Below the pieces are notes generated by a model that made no database searches, was not told where the DNA came from, and saw nothing but the letters and a program-made list of their open reading frames with translations. From positions 13,096 to 77,095 of the forward strand of contig CAZPWT010000001.1 in the NCBI GenBank assembly GCA_964590435.1: a DNA stretch of 64,000 nucleotides, written 5' to 3'. This DNA is from WSZJ01 sp964590435. GTDB lineage: Bacteria; Planctomycetota; MHYJ01; WSZJ01. Positions 1-8,921 of the stretch are shown piece by piece; position 1 is the stretch's first letter; each line of letters opens with the position of its first letter. Position numbers and translations under genes: made by a program.

Positions 1-2
1 TC

Positions 3-503
3 GCGGCTCGCGTCAGCGCCGGCGGGCCGCCGCCGCCGCCTCCAGGGCCGCCGCCCGGACCGCCGCCTGCGGGCGGGGAAGCTGGGGAAGAGAAGCCGAA
101 GCCGCCGCCGCCGAAGAAGAAGGGGAAGAAAGGGAAGAGGCCGCCTCCTCCGCCGCCGCGCGAAGGGGGCGAGGAAGGCAAGCCGCCGCTTCCCCCGCCT
201 CCTCCGCCGGGCGCCGGGGATGGGGAGAAGCCGCCGATGCCGCCGCCGGACGGCGGGGACGGCAAGGACCACAAGCATCCGAAGCCACCGCCTCCTCCGC
301 CGAAGGACGGGAAGGGGCCGAAGCCGCCGCATCCCCCTCCGCCTCCGCCGAAGGATGGCAAGGGTCCGCCTCCTCCTCCGCCGCCGCACGACGGCGACGG
401 GGAAAAGCCCCCGATGCCTCCTCCCGAGGACGGAGGAGACGGGGAGAAGCCGCCGATGCCGCCGCCGGAAGACGAGGGCGACGAGACGGACGACCTCAAG
501 TAA
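3..503 (+). CDS. Proline-rich low-complexity protein, 3' part only
   Basis: The reading frame is already open at the left edge, so the N-terminus is outside the window and the true start is unknown. The visible 166 residues are almost entirely Pro, Gly, Lys, Asp and Glu: runs of 4-7 prolines alternate with DGKG, DGGDGEK and KPPMPPPED units, and the protein ends in DDLK before TAA. No enzymatic domain is visible. Such composition suits an extended, disordered secreted or surface protein, but no export signal can be checked here. The next gene downstream has the same DLK ending and the same kind of terminator, so the two may be related in role. Coding is supported by the in-frame stop followed directly by a strong intrinsic terminator. 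Function unknown. Confidence 0.6.
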   Translation, partial: AARVSAGGPPPPPPGPPPGPPPAGGEAGEEKPKPPPPKKKGKKGKRPPPPPPREGGEEGKPPLPPPPPPGAGDGEKPPMPPPDGGDGKDHKHPKPPPPPPKDGKGPKPPHPPPPPPKDGKGPPPPPPPHDGDGEKPPMPPPEDGGDGEKPPMPPPEDEGDETDDLK

Positions 504-531
504 TCGCAAGTCCTTGCCGCTGAACAATTTC

Positions 532-562
532 GGGCCCGGCTTCGGCCGGGCCCTCTTTTTTT
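532..562 (+). terminator. Intrinsic terminator after the proline-rich gene
   Basis: A perfect 9-bp GC stem (532-540 with 545-553) closes on a TTCG tetraloop and is followed by TCTTTTTTT. It starts 28 bases after the stop codon at 501-503. This is a textbook Rho-independent terminator and separates this gene from the one at 645. Confidence 0.92.
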
Positions 563-644
563 GTAACATCTCGTAACGTTTCCAGCCCCCGCCGTCCTTC
601 TCTCCGTACGGGGGGACTGAAACCGAACTCAAGCGAGGCTAACC

Positions 645-1244
645 ATGAACAGATTCCTGATCGCCACCGCTCTCGCGCTCGTCGCCTTCGCCCGCATCGC
701 TTCCGCCGAGGACGGCGAAAAGCGCCCCGAGCCCGGCGCCGACGGCGGAAAGGCCGAAGGCAAGCCCGACGAAAGGAAAGCCCGCGAGGAACGCGCCGCC
801 GCCGAAAAGCGCGCGGCCGAGATGAAGCGCTGGGCCGAGGAGCGCAAGAAGTGCGAGCGCGACGGGCACCACCGCTGCGCTGACGAGGGACGCCGCCGCT
901 GCGAGAACAAGGAGTGCGAACGCGGCGGCCACAAGAAGTGCGTCGAGGAAGCCCGCGCCAAGTGCAAGCGCGCCTGCGAAGAGCTTCGCGCCAAGGCCAG
1001 GAAGGAAAAGGGCGGCGACGCGAAGGGCGACGAGAAGAAGGGGCCGGACATGAAGCCCGGCGACATCATGCCGGCCGGCAAGAAGGAAGGCGGCGAGGAC
1101 GGAAAGCTGGAACCGCCGACGGACGGGAAAGAAGAGGGCAAGGACGGCGACAAGCCCGAAGGGAAGGAAGAGGGCGGCGACGACAAGGAGAAGGGCGAGG
1201 ACGGCGGCCACGAGGAAGGCGACGGGTCGGGCGACCTGAAGTAG
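645..1244 (+). CDS. Secreted Lys/Glu-rich protein with a seven-cysteine core
   Basis: 199 residues. Residues 1-21 form a signal peptide (MNRFL, then a hydrophobic run, ending ASA before EDGEK), so the product is exported. The mature protein is very rich in Lys, Glu, Asp and Gly. Residues about 66-108 hold seven cysteines spaced 4-8 residues apart among Arg/Lys/His/Glu, for example CERDGHHRC and CENKEC. The C-terminal third is a KEEGKDGDKPEG-like tail ending in GDLK. A GAGG-type Shine-Dalgarno (635-638) lies 6 bases before ATG. The gene is monocistronic, flanked by terminators at 532-562 and 1265-1293. The cysteine/histidine core could bind metal or form disulfides; that is inference. I recognise no family. 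Confidence 0.75.
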   Translation: MNRFLIATALALVAFARIASAEDGEKRPEPGADGGKAEGKPDERKAREERAAAEKRAAEMKRWAEERKKCERDGHHRCADEGRRRCENKECERGGHKKCVEEARAKCKRACEELRAKARKEKGGDAKGDEKKGPDMKPGDIMPAGKKEGGEDGKLEPPTDGKEEGKDGDKPEGKEEGGDDKEKGEDGGHEEGDGSGDLK

Positions 1245-1264
1245 CCGAACGGATCGAAACAGCG

Positions 1265-1293
1265 AAGGCCCGGTGATGAGCCGGGCCTTTTTT
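1265..1293 (+). terminator. Intrinsic terminator after the seven-cysteine protein gene
   Basis: A 9-bp stem (AAGGCCCGG at 1265-1273 with CCGGGCCTT at 1281-1289) with a 7-base loop is followed by a T run to 1293. It lies 20 bases after the TAG stop of the upstream gene. Confidence 0.9.
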
Positions 1294-1310
1294 CGTACGG
1301 CGAATTTCGC

Positions 1311-1901
1311 TCAGCGGGGGCGATGGACGGACAACCGCACCCGATCGGACTCATACCAGGGGCAGAGCATGTATTCGATGCCTACGACGCGGCCCCAGAG
1401 CTGGTACTCCCTTCCTGGCAACATCTGGTAAGTCTCCCGAGATTCACCGACAACTTCTTCGTCAAGATCATTGGGATCGAGCGACAACGTGTAGGGGATC
1501 TCGATTCGGTAGGCCCACTTCCCGGGTGCGACAGGCACGCCATGACGCAGCCCGCCGTCCGTCGCCACTCGATCGAGTGGCCACTCGGCCTCGATCCACC
1601 CCATGACGATGAACTGCTCCCGCCAGTCCTCCTCAAGTTGAGGACCGGCGCGCTCGACGTACTCGGGAGTATCAGGGAGGCTCTTTCGGATCGCTGTGAG
1701 GCGGCCTTCGTCCAGGACGACGAATCGAAACGACGGCGTGGCGGGCGCCCACTTCTCTGAATCCAGATCCTCGTCGACGACGATTGTGACCACGAACGTG
1801 TCGCGACCGAAGGTCTCCACCCGGGCGCTCTTCACGTGAATGTCCGTTCCGCATCCGCAGGCCAGAAACATCGCCAGAACCGACTTCGCTGCCTTGTTCA
1901 T
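1311..1901 (-). CDS. Putative lipoprotein of unknown function
   Basis: 196 residues when started at the ATG at 1901. The frame is open further upstream, but only this start gives a good lipoprotein signal: MNKAAKSVLAMFLACGCG, with the lipid-modified cysteine expected at FLAC or the next Cys. The mature part has no recognisable domain. It is mixed alpha/beta with many acidic residues and an immunoglobulin-like feel (alternating hydrophobic strands such as TFVVTIVVDED and FRFVVLDE). It lies 83 bases downstream of nuoN on the same strand, but nothing links it to complex I. Function unknown. Confidence 0.65.
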   Translation of the reverse strand: MNKAAKSVLAMFLACGCGTDIHVKSARVETFGRDTFVVTIVVDEDLDSEKWAPATPSFRFVVLDEGRLTAIRKSLPDTPEYVERAGPQLEEDWREQFIVMGWIEAEWPLDRVATDGGLRHGVPVAPGKWAYRIEIPYTLSLDPNDLDEEVVGESRETYQMLPGREYQLWGRVVGIEYMLCPWYESDRVRLSVHRPR

Positions 1902-1984
1902 GGCAGATTCAGCGCCGGCGCTGTTCGCGAGTTCACGGAATCTCGGGAACCGATCTTCGGGGGAAACCGCCGCCCGCTCGAAAC

Positions 1985-3481
1985 CTAGCGAATCGCCGCG
2001 ATCGCCGCGTCGCACCAGGCGATGACCTTCGACGGGCAGATCCCCAGCGCGATCGTGGCCCCCGCGGAGAGCGCCAGCCCGAGCGCCGCGCCCCAGCGGT
2101 CTTCGCCGCGCGCGAACTCCTCGCCCTTTTCCGGATCGCGCATGTACATCGCGACGACGACCTTGAGGTAGTAGTACGCGCTGACGATCGACGCGGCGAT
2201 GCCGGTGAGCGCGAGCCAGAGGAACGTCCCGCCCGAGATCGCTTCACGGAAAATCAGGAACTTGCCCATGAATCCGGCCGTGGGCGGGATCCCGGCGAGC
2301 GACGCCATGAACAGGGTGATCGCGGCCGCCGCGGCGGGGCGCTTCGAAGCGAGCCCCGAGAACTGCGACAGGTCCTCGAGTTCGCCGCCTTCGCGGGCGA
2401 GGAGGGAGATGATGCCGAAGGAACCGGCGGTCATGATGGTGTAGGAAAGGACGTAGAACAGGACGGCGGAAGCGGCGCCGGGGGAGTCGCTGGAGACGAC
2501 GAGCCCGGTGAGGATGACGCCGGTGTGGCCGATGGAGGAGTAGGCGAGGAGGCGCTTGAAGTTGGTCTGGGCGAGGGCGCAGACGTTGCCGACGATCATG
2601 GTGGCGGCGGCGACGAGGGCGAGGGCGCCGCTCCACTGGACGGCGAGGTGGGGGAAGGCGATGGTCGCGGCGCGGACCATGGCGGCGAAGACGCCGGCCT
2701 TGACGACGCCGGCCATGAATCCGGTGACGGGGGCGGGGGCGCCTTCGTAGGCGTCCGGGGTCCAGGCGTGGAACGGGACGGCGCCGACCTTGAAGCAGGC
2801 GCCGATGAGGAACAGCGCGATGCCGGCCGCTAGGAGGGGCGTCCCGGCGGGGACCGACGCCAGCGCGTCGAGGCGCAGGAGCGCCGACTGCCCCGGCGCG
2901 GTCAGGATCCCGTCCGCGCCCCCCGTCGTCACCACCGCGCCGTACAGCAGCGCGATCCCGAACAGCAGGAACCCGGTCGAGAACGCGCCCATGATGAAGT
3001 ACTTCATCGCCGCTTCCGTCGACTTGTCGCGGTCGCGCGTGATCCCGGTGAGGCAGTAGACGGCGATGGACATGACCTCGATGCCGAGGAAGACCGACAT
3101 GAGGTCGTTGGCCTGCGCGAGCATGACGGCCCCTGCCGCGGACGTCAGGATGAGCCCGTAGTACTCGCCGAAGTCGACCTTGGCGGAACGGACGTAGGAA
3201 GCGCTCATGAGGACGGCGAGCCCCGTGGCGGCGCACGCGCAGAGCCCCATGACGACGGCGAGGCCGTCGACGCGGAGGGCGCCGCCGAACGCCTCGGCGT
3301 TCCGGCCCCAGAGGGACACAAGGGAGATCGCGGCGGCGATCGTGCCGCCGAGCGAGATGAACGGCAGCGCCCCGCGCTCGATCTTCTCCGAGAACAGGTC
3401 CGCCGTGACCACGGCCGCGGCGGTGCCGAGCAGGATCAGCACCGGTGCGAAGAGCTGCATGTCCTGGGCGCCGAGGATCAT
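1985..3481 (-). CDS. nuoN: NADH-quinone oxidoreductase subunit N
   Basis: 498 residues, about the usual length, with roughly 14 membrane segments. It is one of the three antiporter-like proton-pumping subunits of complex I in the inner membrane. The lysine in TAGFMGKFLIF is the family's conserved proton-path residue in the broken helix, and TAEAAMKYFIMGAFSTGF and VPFHAWTPDAYEGAP are NuoN signatures. The start ATG (3479-3481) overlaps the nuoM stop as ATGA, so translation is coupled. It ends with TAG at the usual C-terminus, which shows that TAG works as a normal stop in this genome. This is the last nuo gene of the operon. Confidence 0.97.
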   Translation of the reverse strand: MILGAQDMQLFAPVLILLGTAAAVVTADLFSEKIERGALPFISLGGTIAAAISLVSLWGRNAEAFGGALRVDGLAVVMGLCACAATGLAVLMSASYVRSAKVDFGEYYGLILTSAAGAVMLAQANDLMSVFLGIEVMSIAVYCLTGITRDRDKSTEAAMKYFIMGAFSTGFLLFGIALLYGAVVTTGGADGILTAPGQSALLRLDALASVPAGTPLLAAGIALFLIGACFKVGAVPFHAWTPDAYEGAPAPVTGFMAGVVKAGVFAAMVRAATIAFPHLAVQWSGALALVAAATMIVGNVCALAQTNFKRLLAYSSIGHTGVILTGLVVSSDSPGAASAVLFYVLSYTIMTAGSFGIISLLAREGGELEDLSQFSGLASKRPAAAAAITLFMASLAGIPPTAGFMGKFLIFREAISGGTFLWLALTGIAASIVSAYYYLKVVVAMYMRDPEKGEEFARGEDRWGAALGLALSAGATIALGICPSKVIAWCDAAIAAIR

Positions 3482-5058
3482 TTGCGCGGCTCCTTCTCCA
3501 CCGGCAGCAGGTTCGCCCGCTTGCGGCTCTCTTCCTCGAGCCGGCGCTCGGTCTCGTCCTTGATGTCCGCCCGGATCTGGCGGTTGTAGTTCTCGACCGT
3601 CGGCGCGATGCGGCGCAGGAAGACGTTGGGGAGCACGCCGATCGCGAAGATCAGCACGAGAAGCGGCAGCAGCGTGGCCCACTCGCGGCCGCGCAGGTCG
3701 CCCAGGTGCTCGTTCTCCTCGTGCGTCACCCGGCCGAACAGCACCCGTTGCGCCATCCAGAGCATGTACGCCGCCCCCAGCACGACTCCCGACGCCGCGA
3801 GGATCGCGGGAAGGGGCTTCGCCTCGAACGAGCCGAGGAGGATCATGAACTCGCCGATGAACCCGTTCGTGCCCGGGAGCCCGATCGAGCTCAGTGTCAC
3901 GACGATCAGCACCACCGCGTACCACGGCATGATCTTCGCGATCCCGCCGAAGTCCTCCAGCAGCCGCGTGTGCCGCCGCTCGTACAGCACGCCGACGCAC
4001 AGGAACAGCGCCCCCGTCGACACGCCGTGGTTCACCATCTGCAGCAGCGACCCCGACAGCGCCTTGTCGTTCCAGACGAACATCCCCAGGACGCAGAACC
4101 CGAGGTGCGCCACCGACGAGTACGCAATCAGCTTCTTCATGTCCTCCTGCGCCAGGCACATCAGCGACCCGTAGATGATCCCGATCACCGCCAGCGCGAT
4201 CATCATCGGCGCATACTCCGCCGCGGCGGCGGGGAAGAGCGGGACCGCGAACCGCAGCAGGCCGTACGTCCCCATCTTCAGCAGCACGCCCGCCAGGATG
4301 ACCGACCCGGCGGTCGGCGCCTCGACGTGCGCGTCCGGCAGCCACGTGTGCAGCGGCCAGATCGGCACCTTCACCGCGAAGGCGAGCGCGAACGCCAGGA
4401 AGCACCAGCGAGCCTCCGTCGCCGTCAGGGGAAGCGCGACATTCCCGGACGGGTGGAGGGCGGAGCGCAGCGTCTCGAGGTCGAACGACCTCGCCCCGGA
4501 CTGGAAATACGCGTACAGGATCGCCACGAACATCGGCAGCGAGCCCACGATCGTGAACAGGAAGAACTTCAGCGCCGCATACACGCGCCGCCGCCCGCCC
4601 CAGACCCCGATCAGCAGCAGCATCGGGATCAGCATCGCTTCCCAGAACACGTAGAACAGCAGCATGTCCTGCGCGATGAACGACCCGATCATCGCGCTCT
4701 CGAGGACGAGGAACGCCGCCATGTATTCCTTCACGCGGTCGGTGATCGACCAGCTCGCGAGGATGCAGATCGGCATCAGGAGCGTCGTGAGGAGGACGAG
4801 GAGGACGGAGATCCCGTCGACGCCGACCTTGTACGTCAGCCCCAGCGCCGGCACCCACGCCCGCGTCTCCACGAACTGCATCCCCGCGTCGCCCGGGCGG
4901 AACTCCGTCCAGAGCGGGATCGACACGATGAACGTGAGGAACGCGGTGAGAAGCGCCGTGAGGCGGGCCTCGCGGGCGTTTTCCCGCGGCATCAGCGCGA
5001 CCAGCGCCGCGCCGGCGACCGGGAGGGCGAGCAGGATGGAGAGGATGGGGGCGTTCAT
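3478..5058 (-). CDS. nuoM: NADH-quinone oxidoreductase subunit M
   Basis: 526 residues, a full-length polytopic membrane subunit and the second antiporter-like proton channel of complex I. Diagnostic stretches are KVGVDGISVLLVLLTT near the N-terminus, FAVKVPIWPLHTWLPDAHVEAP in the middle, and NGFIGEFMILLG, where the Glu is the conserved channel residue. The C-terminus carries an extra charged tail rich in Glu, Arg and Lys. The ATG overlaps the nuoL TGA (ATGA) and its own TGA overlaps nuoN. Nothing looks damaged in this gene, unlike neighbouring nuoL. Confidence 0.97.
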   Translation of the reverse strand: MNAPILSILLALPVAGAALVALMPRENAREARLTALLTAFLTFIVSIPLWTEFRPGDAGMQFVETRAWVPALGLTYKVGVDGISVLLVLLTTLLMPICILASWSITDRVKEYMAAFLVLESAMIGSFIAQDMLLFYVFWEAMLIPMLLLIGVWGGRRRVYAALKFFLFTIVGSLPMFVAILYAYFQSGARSFDLETLRSALHPSGNVALPLTATEARWCFLAFALAFAVKVPIWPLHTWLPDAHVEAPTAGSVILAGVLLKMGTYGLLRFAVPLFPAAAAEYAPMMIALAVIGIIYGSLMCLAQEDMKKLIAYSSVAHLGFCVLGMFVWNDKALSGSLLQMVNHGVSTGALFLCVGVLYERRHTRLLEDFGGIAKIMPWYAVVLIVVTLSSIGLPGTNGFIGEFMILLGSFEAKPLPAILAASGVVLGAAYMLWMAQRVLFGRVTHEENEHLGDLRGREWATLLPLLVLIFAIGVLPNVFLRRIAPTVENYNRQIRADIKDETERRLEEESRKRANLLPVEKEPRK

Positions 5059-7067
5059 GCGGCCCCCAGCAGGTAGAGGAAGTACCCGAGCAGCAGCATC
5101 GCCCCCGCGAGGAACCAGATCGCGTACGTCCCGACCGCGCCGTCCTGCAGGCGGCGAAGCGCTTCCGAGACGACCTCCGCGATCAGCGCGGCGACGTTGA
5201 CGAGCATGTCGATGACGAGGACGTCGACGAAGATCCAGAGGAGCAGCGCCGTGGTCTTGATGGGGCGCAGGATCATGCGGTCGTAGGCCTCGTCGATGTA
5301 GAACTTGTCACGGACCAGCGTGTAGAGCTGGCGGAGCGCCGGGGAGCCCTGGATGACCGCGGCCGGCAGCCCGGGGTTCTTCGTGTAGATCCACAGCCCG
5401 AGGCCGCTTCCCGCGAACGCGATGAGCGTGGAGACGACCATGAGGCCCATTTCGGCGCCGTGGTGGGAGACCTGTTCGGCGGTGAGGACCTCGGGGTATG
5501 CGGCGAGGACTGGCTGTAGCCAGGCGGAGAAGTAAGCGCCGCCGTGGAGGACGTGGGGGACGTTGAGGAAGCCGGCCGCGACGGAGCAGGTGGCGAGGAC
5601 GGCGAGCGGGAGCGTCATGGTCCACGGCGACTCGTGCGCGTGCGAGTGGACTTCGGCGGATCCGCGTGAAGCGCCGAGGAAGGTCATGGCGAGGAGGCGG
5701 AACATGTAGAAGGCGGTCATGAGGCTGGCGACGGAGCCGAGGAGGCCGAGGATGAGGCTCTGGCCGAAGTGGCCGCCGGTGAGGGCGCCTTCCCAGGCGC
5801 GCCAGAGGATTTCGTCCTAGGAGAAGAACCCTGCGAAGGGGGGGATGCCGGCGATGGCGACGGTGCCGACGAGCATGGTGGCGAACGTGGCGGGGAGCTT
5901 CGACTTGAGGCCGCCCATGCGGCGCATGTCCTGCTCGCCCGACATCGCGTGGATGACGGAGCCGGCGCCGAGGAAGAGGAGGGCCTTGAAGAAGGCGTGA
6001 GTGAAGACGTGGAAGAACCCCGCGGCGAACCCGCCGGTGCCGAGGGCGAGGAACATGAGGCCGAGCTGGGAAACGGTGGAGTAGGCGAGGACTTTCTTGA
6101 TGTCGTTCTGCGCGAGCCCCATGAGGGCGGCGAAGACGGCGGTGGCGCCGCCGACGCCGGCAATGATGCTGAGCGTCGCGGGGGCCATGACGAAAAGGTG
6201 GGAGAGGCGGCAGATCATGTAGATGCCGCTGGTCACCATCGTGGCCGCGTGGATGAGGGCCGACACGGGCGTCGGGCCGGCCATCGCGTCGGGGAGCCAG
6301 ACGTACAGCGGGATCTGGGCCGACTTGCCGGTGGCGCCGACGAACAGCGCGAGCGTGATGGCGGTGACGAGCGTCAGCTTGAAATCGATGAACGGGATCC
6401 CCAGCTCCAGCCCGCCGAGCAGCTTCCCGCGGATGTTCGAGTCGCCGAGGTTCGAGCGGATGACCTCGTAGTCGAACGACTTGAACACCATGAAGATCGC
6501 GAACAGCCCGAGGATGAACCCGAAATCGCCGATTCGGTTGACGACGAACGCCTTGCGGCCCGCGTAGGCCTTTTCCGGGTCGTCGAACCAGAAGCCGATC
6601 AGCAGGTACGAGCAGAGCCCGACCCCTTCCCACCCGACGAACATCAGCAGCAGGTTGTCCCCGAGGACGAGCAGGAGCATCGAGAACATGAAGAGGTTCA
6701 GGTAGGCGAAGTACCTCGGGACGCTGGCGTCGTGCGACATGTACCCGGCGCTGTAGAGGTGGATGAGGGACCCGACGCCGGTGACGACCAGCAGCATCAC
6801 GACGCTGAGCCGGTCGCAGAGGAACGCGAACTTCACCTGCAGGTCCGCGGTGTCGATCCACGCGAACAGGTCTGCCTTCACCGGCTCGCCGGTCGAGAAG
6901 ACCTCGCGGGCAACCGGGATCGCCAGCAGGAACGACGCCACGGCCGCGGCGACGCCGACGAGCGTTCCCCCCTGCCGGCCCAGACGGCGGCCCAGCAGGC
7001 CGTTCGCCAGGAAGCCGGCGAGGCACACGAAGGGGATGGCAGCGAGGCAGCGGGAGGCTTCGTTCAC
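5055..7067 (-). CDS. nuoL: NADH-quinone oxidoreductase subunit L, interrupted by an in-frame TAG
   Basis: Reads as 670 codons from GTG (7065-7067, overlapping the nuoK stop as GTGA) to TGA at 5055-5057, the usual NuoL length. It is broken by TAG at 5817-5819, codon 417. Both halves are excellent NuoL in the same frame: GWEGVGLCSYLLIGFW, GKSAQIPLYVWLPDAMAGPTPVSALIHAAT and LAYSTVSQLGLMF before the stop; DEILWRAWEGALTGGHF and the C-terminal lateral helix region after it. The stop falls in the motif GFFS-K-DEIL, exactly on the conserved channel lysine; AAG to TAG is one base. The rest shows no decay. The options are a sequencing or assembly error, a fresh null mutation, or amber read-through. Without read-through, a 416-residue fragment would lack the last helices. 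Confidence 0.9.
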
Positions 7068-7378
7068 CAGCGGAGAGTCCTCATGTCGTCCGTGTCGGTT
7101 GTCTTCCGGTTGCGGAACCACGCCAGCACGATCGCCAGCCCGACCGCCGCTTCCGCCGCGGCGACGGCCATCGTGAGCAGCACGAACACGTGCCCGGCGG
7201 GGGCCTGCGAACCGCCGGGGTAGAACCGCGCGAACGAGACGAACGCGATGTTCACGCCGTTGAGCATGAGCTCGATGGACATCAGCACGATCAGGACGTT
7301 CCGCCGCGCGATGACGCCGAAGACGCCGGTCGCGAAAAGGAGCGCGGAGAGGAGGAGGCAGTTCTGGAGCGTCAGCAT
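7064..7378 (-). CDS. nuoK: NADH-quinone oxidoreductase subunit K
   Basis: 104 residues with three transmembrane helices. It is the small membrane subunit of complex I beside NuoJ and NuoA. The conserved glutamates in the motif SIELMLNGVNIAF (helix 2) and in AAAEAAVGLAIVLAWFR (helix 3), needed for proton transfer through the E-channel, are both present. The ATG overlaps the last base of the nuoJ stop (TGATG), and its own TGA overlaps the GTG of nuoL. Length matches the family (about 100 residues). Confidence 0.97.
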   Translation of the reverse strand: MLTLQNCLLLSALLFATGVFGVIARRNVLIVLMSIELMLNGVNIAFVSFARFYPGGSQAPAGHVFVLLTMAVAAAEAAVGLAIVLAWFRNRKTTDTDDMRTLRW

Positions 7379-7944
7379 CAGTGCGCCCCCCCGTGCCCAT
7401 GGTCCGCCGGGGGCTCGACGGCCGCCGCGGGCCGGTCGAGGTGCTTCTTCGCCAGCACCACCGCTCCCATCGTCGCCGAGAGGATCAGCACCGACACGAC
7501 TTCGAACGGCAACACGAACTCCGCGAACATCGACCGCCCGACTTCTTCCGGCGACCCGAACCCGGGGCCCACGGCGGGCGCGGCGGCGAACGGGACGCGG
7601 AGGATCGCCGCGGCGATCAGCCCGAACAGCACCGCGCACCCGATCCCGGCGAGCAGCTGAAGCGGCCACGGCCGCTCCTCGCCCAGCTCTTCTTCGCGCA
7701 ACGCGAGCAGCATGATCACGAACAGGAACAGCACGAGGATCGCCCCCGCGTACACCATCAGCTGCATCAGCGCCAGGAACGGCGCCGCCAGGATCATCAT
7801 CACGCCGCTGATCGCGCCGAAGAACATGATCAGCGACACCGCCGAGTACATCGGGTTCCGCCGCGACACCGTCAGGAACGCCCCGAAGATCGCGAGGAAC
7901 GAGAACGCCACAAAAAAGATCTCCCGCATCGCCGAGTGGTTCAT
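7378..7944 (-). CDS. nuoJ: NADH-quinone oxidoreductase subunit J
   Basis: 188 residues and five membrane helices. It contributes the pi-bulge helix that couples the quinone site to the pumps. Recognised by LTVSRRNPMYSAVSLIMFF and LMQLMVYAGAILVLFLFVIMLL, which are strongly conserved in NuoJ. The C-terminus is Pro/Ala/His-rich (DRPAAAVEPPADHGHGGAH). The ATG (7942-7944) overlaps the nuoH TGA as ATGA, leaving no room for nuoI, which normally sits between nuoH and nuoJ. Confidence 0.96.
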   Translation of the reverse strand: MNHSAMREIFFVAFSFLAIFGAFLTVSRRNPMYSAVSLIMFFGAISGVMMILAAPFLALMQLMVYAGAILVLFLFVIMLLALREEELGEERPWPLQLLAGIGCAVLFGLIAAAILRVPFAAAPAVGPGFGSPEEVGRSMFAEFVLPFEVVSVLILSATMGAVVLAKKHLDRPAAAVEPPADHGHGGAH

Positions 7945-8921
7945 AGCTGCGCCGCCACCCCGGTCACCGCGATGTTCGCGAGGCCGAGCGGGATGAGCGT
8001 CTTCCAGCCGAGGTGCATGAGCTGGTCGAAGCGGAAGCGGGGGAGGGTCCAGCGGACGACGATGAAGAAGAAGAGGAGGATGAGGACCTTGGTGAAGAAG
8101 ACGGCGAGGGTGATGAGGCTGAAGAGTTTGCCGGAGTCGCCGATGGGCATGCCGGGGAAGGACCAGCCGCCGAGGAAGAGGGTGGTGATCATGCAGCACG
8201 ACGAGAACATGGCGGCGTATTCGGCGAGGAAGAACAGGGAGAACTTCATCGAGCTGTATTCGGTGTGGTAACCGCCGATGAGCTCGGCTTCGCACTCGGG
8301 GAGGTCGAACGGGAGGCGGTTGGTCTCGGCGAAGGCGGAGATGAAGAAGATGACGAAGGCGATGGGCTGCTGGAGGGCGTTCCAGCGGGGGATGAACCCG
8401 AACCACGTGCCGGTCTGGTCTGCGACGATGCGGTTGAGGTCGACGCTCTGGGAGGTCATGAAGACGCTGACGAGGGCGAGGCCCATGGCGATTTCGTAGG
8501 AGAGGACCTGGGCGCTGGCGCGCAGGCCGCCGAGGAGGGCGAACTTGTTGTTGGACGCCCAGCCGCCGAACGCGATGCCGTAGACGCCGAGGCCGGTGAG
8601 GGCGAGGAAGAGCATCATCCCGACGTTGCCGCGGCAGACCTGGAGGGGGAGGAGTTCGCCGCCGACCATCATGGGGGCGCCGAACGGGATGACGGTGGCG
8701 GTCATGGCGGCGGGGAAGAACGCGAGGGCCGGGGCGAGGAAGAACAGGAACTTGTCGGCGCCGTCCGGGATCACGTCTTCCTTGAAGAGCAGCTTGATGG
8801 CGTCGGCGATCGGCTGGAACAGGCCGAACGGGCCGACGCGGTTGGGGCCGACGCGGTCCTGGATCAACGCGGAGACGCGGCGCTCCGCCCAGACGAGCAG
8901 CGGAACGATCTGCATCACCAC
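7941..8921 (-). CDS. nuoH: NADH-quinone oxidoreductase subunit H, start uncertain or frameshifted
   Basis: 326 residues if begun at GTG 8921; NuoH is the quinone-site membrane subunit. Signatures: WAERRVSALIQDRVGPNRVGP, AETNRLPFDLPECEAELIGGYHTEYSSMKF. The true first helix (IRIWDLVVVIGVFGVVMQIV) is coded just upstream in the same frame, but only ATT (8981) or CTG (8948) could start it before an in-frame TGA at 8982-8984. A natural GTG start (8983-8985, reading MNSG) sits one base out of frame. Removing one base from the C5 run at 8972-8976 joins MNSG to VSAIRIWDL and restores a normal NuoH N-terminus. So either the homopolymer is miscounted or the gene carries a +1 frameshift at its fifth codon. 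Upstream nuoG ends 29 bases before that GTG. Confidence 0.9.
   Translation of the reverse strand: MVMQIVPLLVWAERRVSALIQDRVGPNRVGPFGLFQPIADAIKLLFKEDVIPDGADKFLFFLAPALAFFPAAMTATVIPFGAPMMVGGELLPLQVCRGNVGMMLFLALTGLGVYGIAFGGWASNNKFALLGGLRASAQVLSYEIAMGLALVSVFMTSQSVDLNRIVADQTGTWFGFIPRWNALQQPIAFVIFFISAFAETNRLPFDLPECEAELIGGYHTEYSSMKFSLFFLAEYAAMFSSCCMITTLFLGGWSFPGMPIGDSGKLFSLITLAVFFTKVLILLFFFIVVRWTLPRFRFDQLMHLGWKTLIPLGLANIAVTGVAAQL

Noticed and set aside
1985..4858. A 957-codon minus-strand open frame joining nuoN to an upstream region
   Set aside because: Only the last 498 codons are NuoN; the upstream part is the out-of-frame shadow of nuoM and is Arg/Asp/Gly nonsense.
5817..5819. Genome-wide reassignment of TAG
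   Set aside because: TAG is the ordinary stop of nuoN, nuoA, nuoF, purE, the NUDIX gene, the SDR gene and the FIST gene at their normal C-termini.
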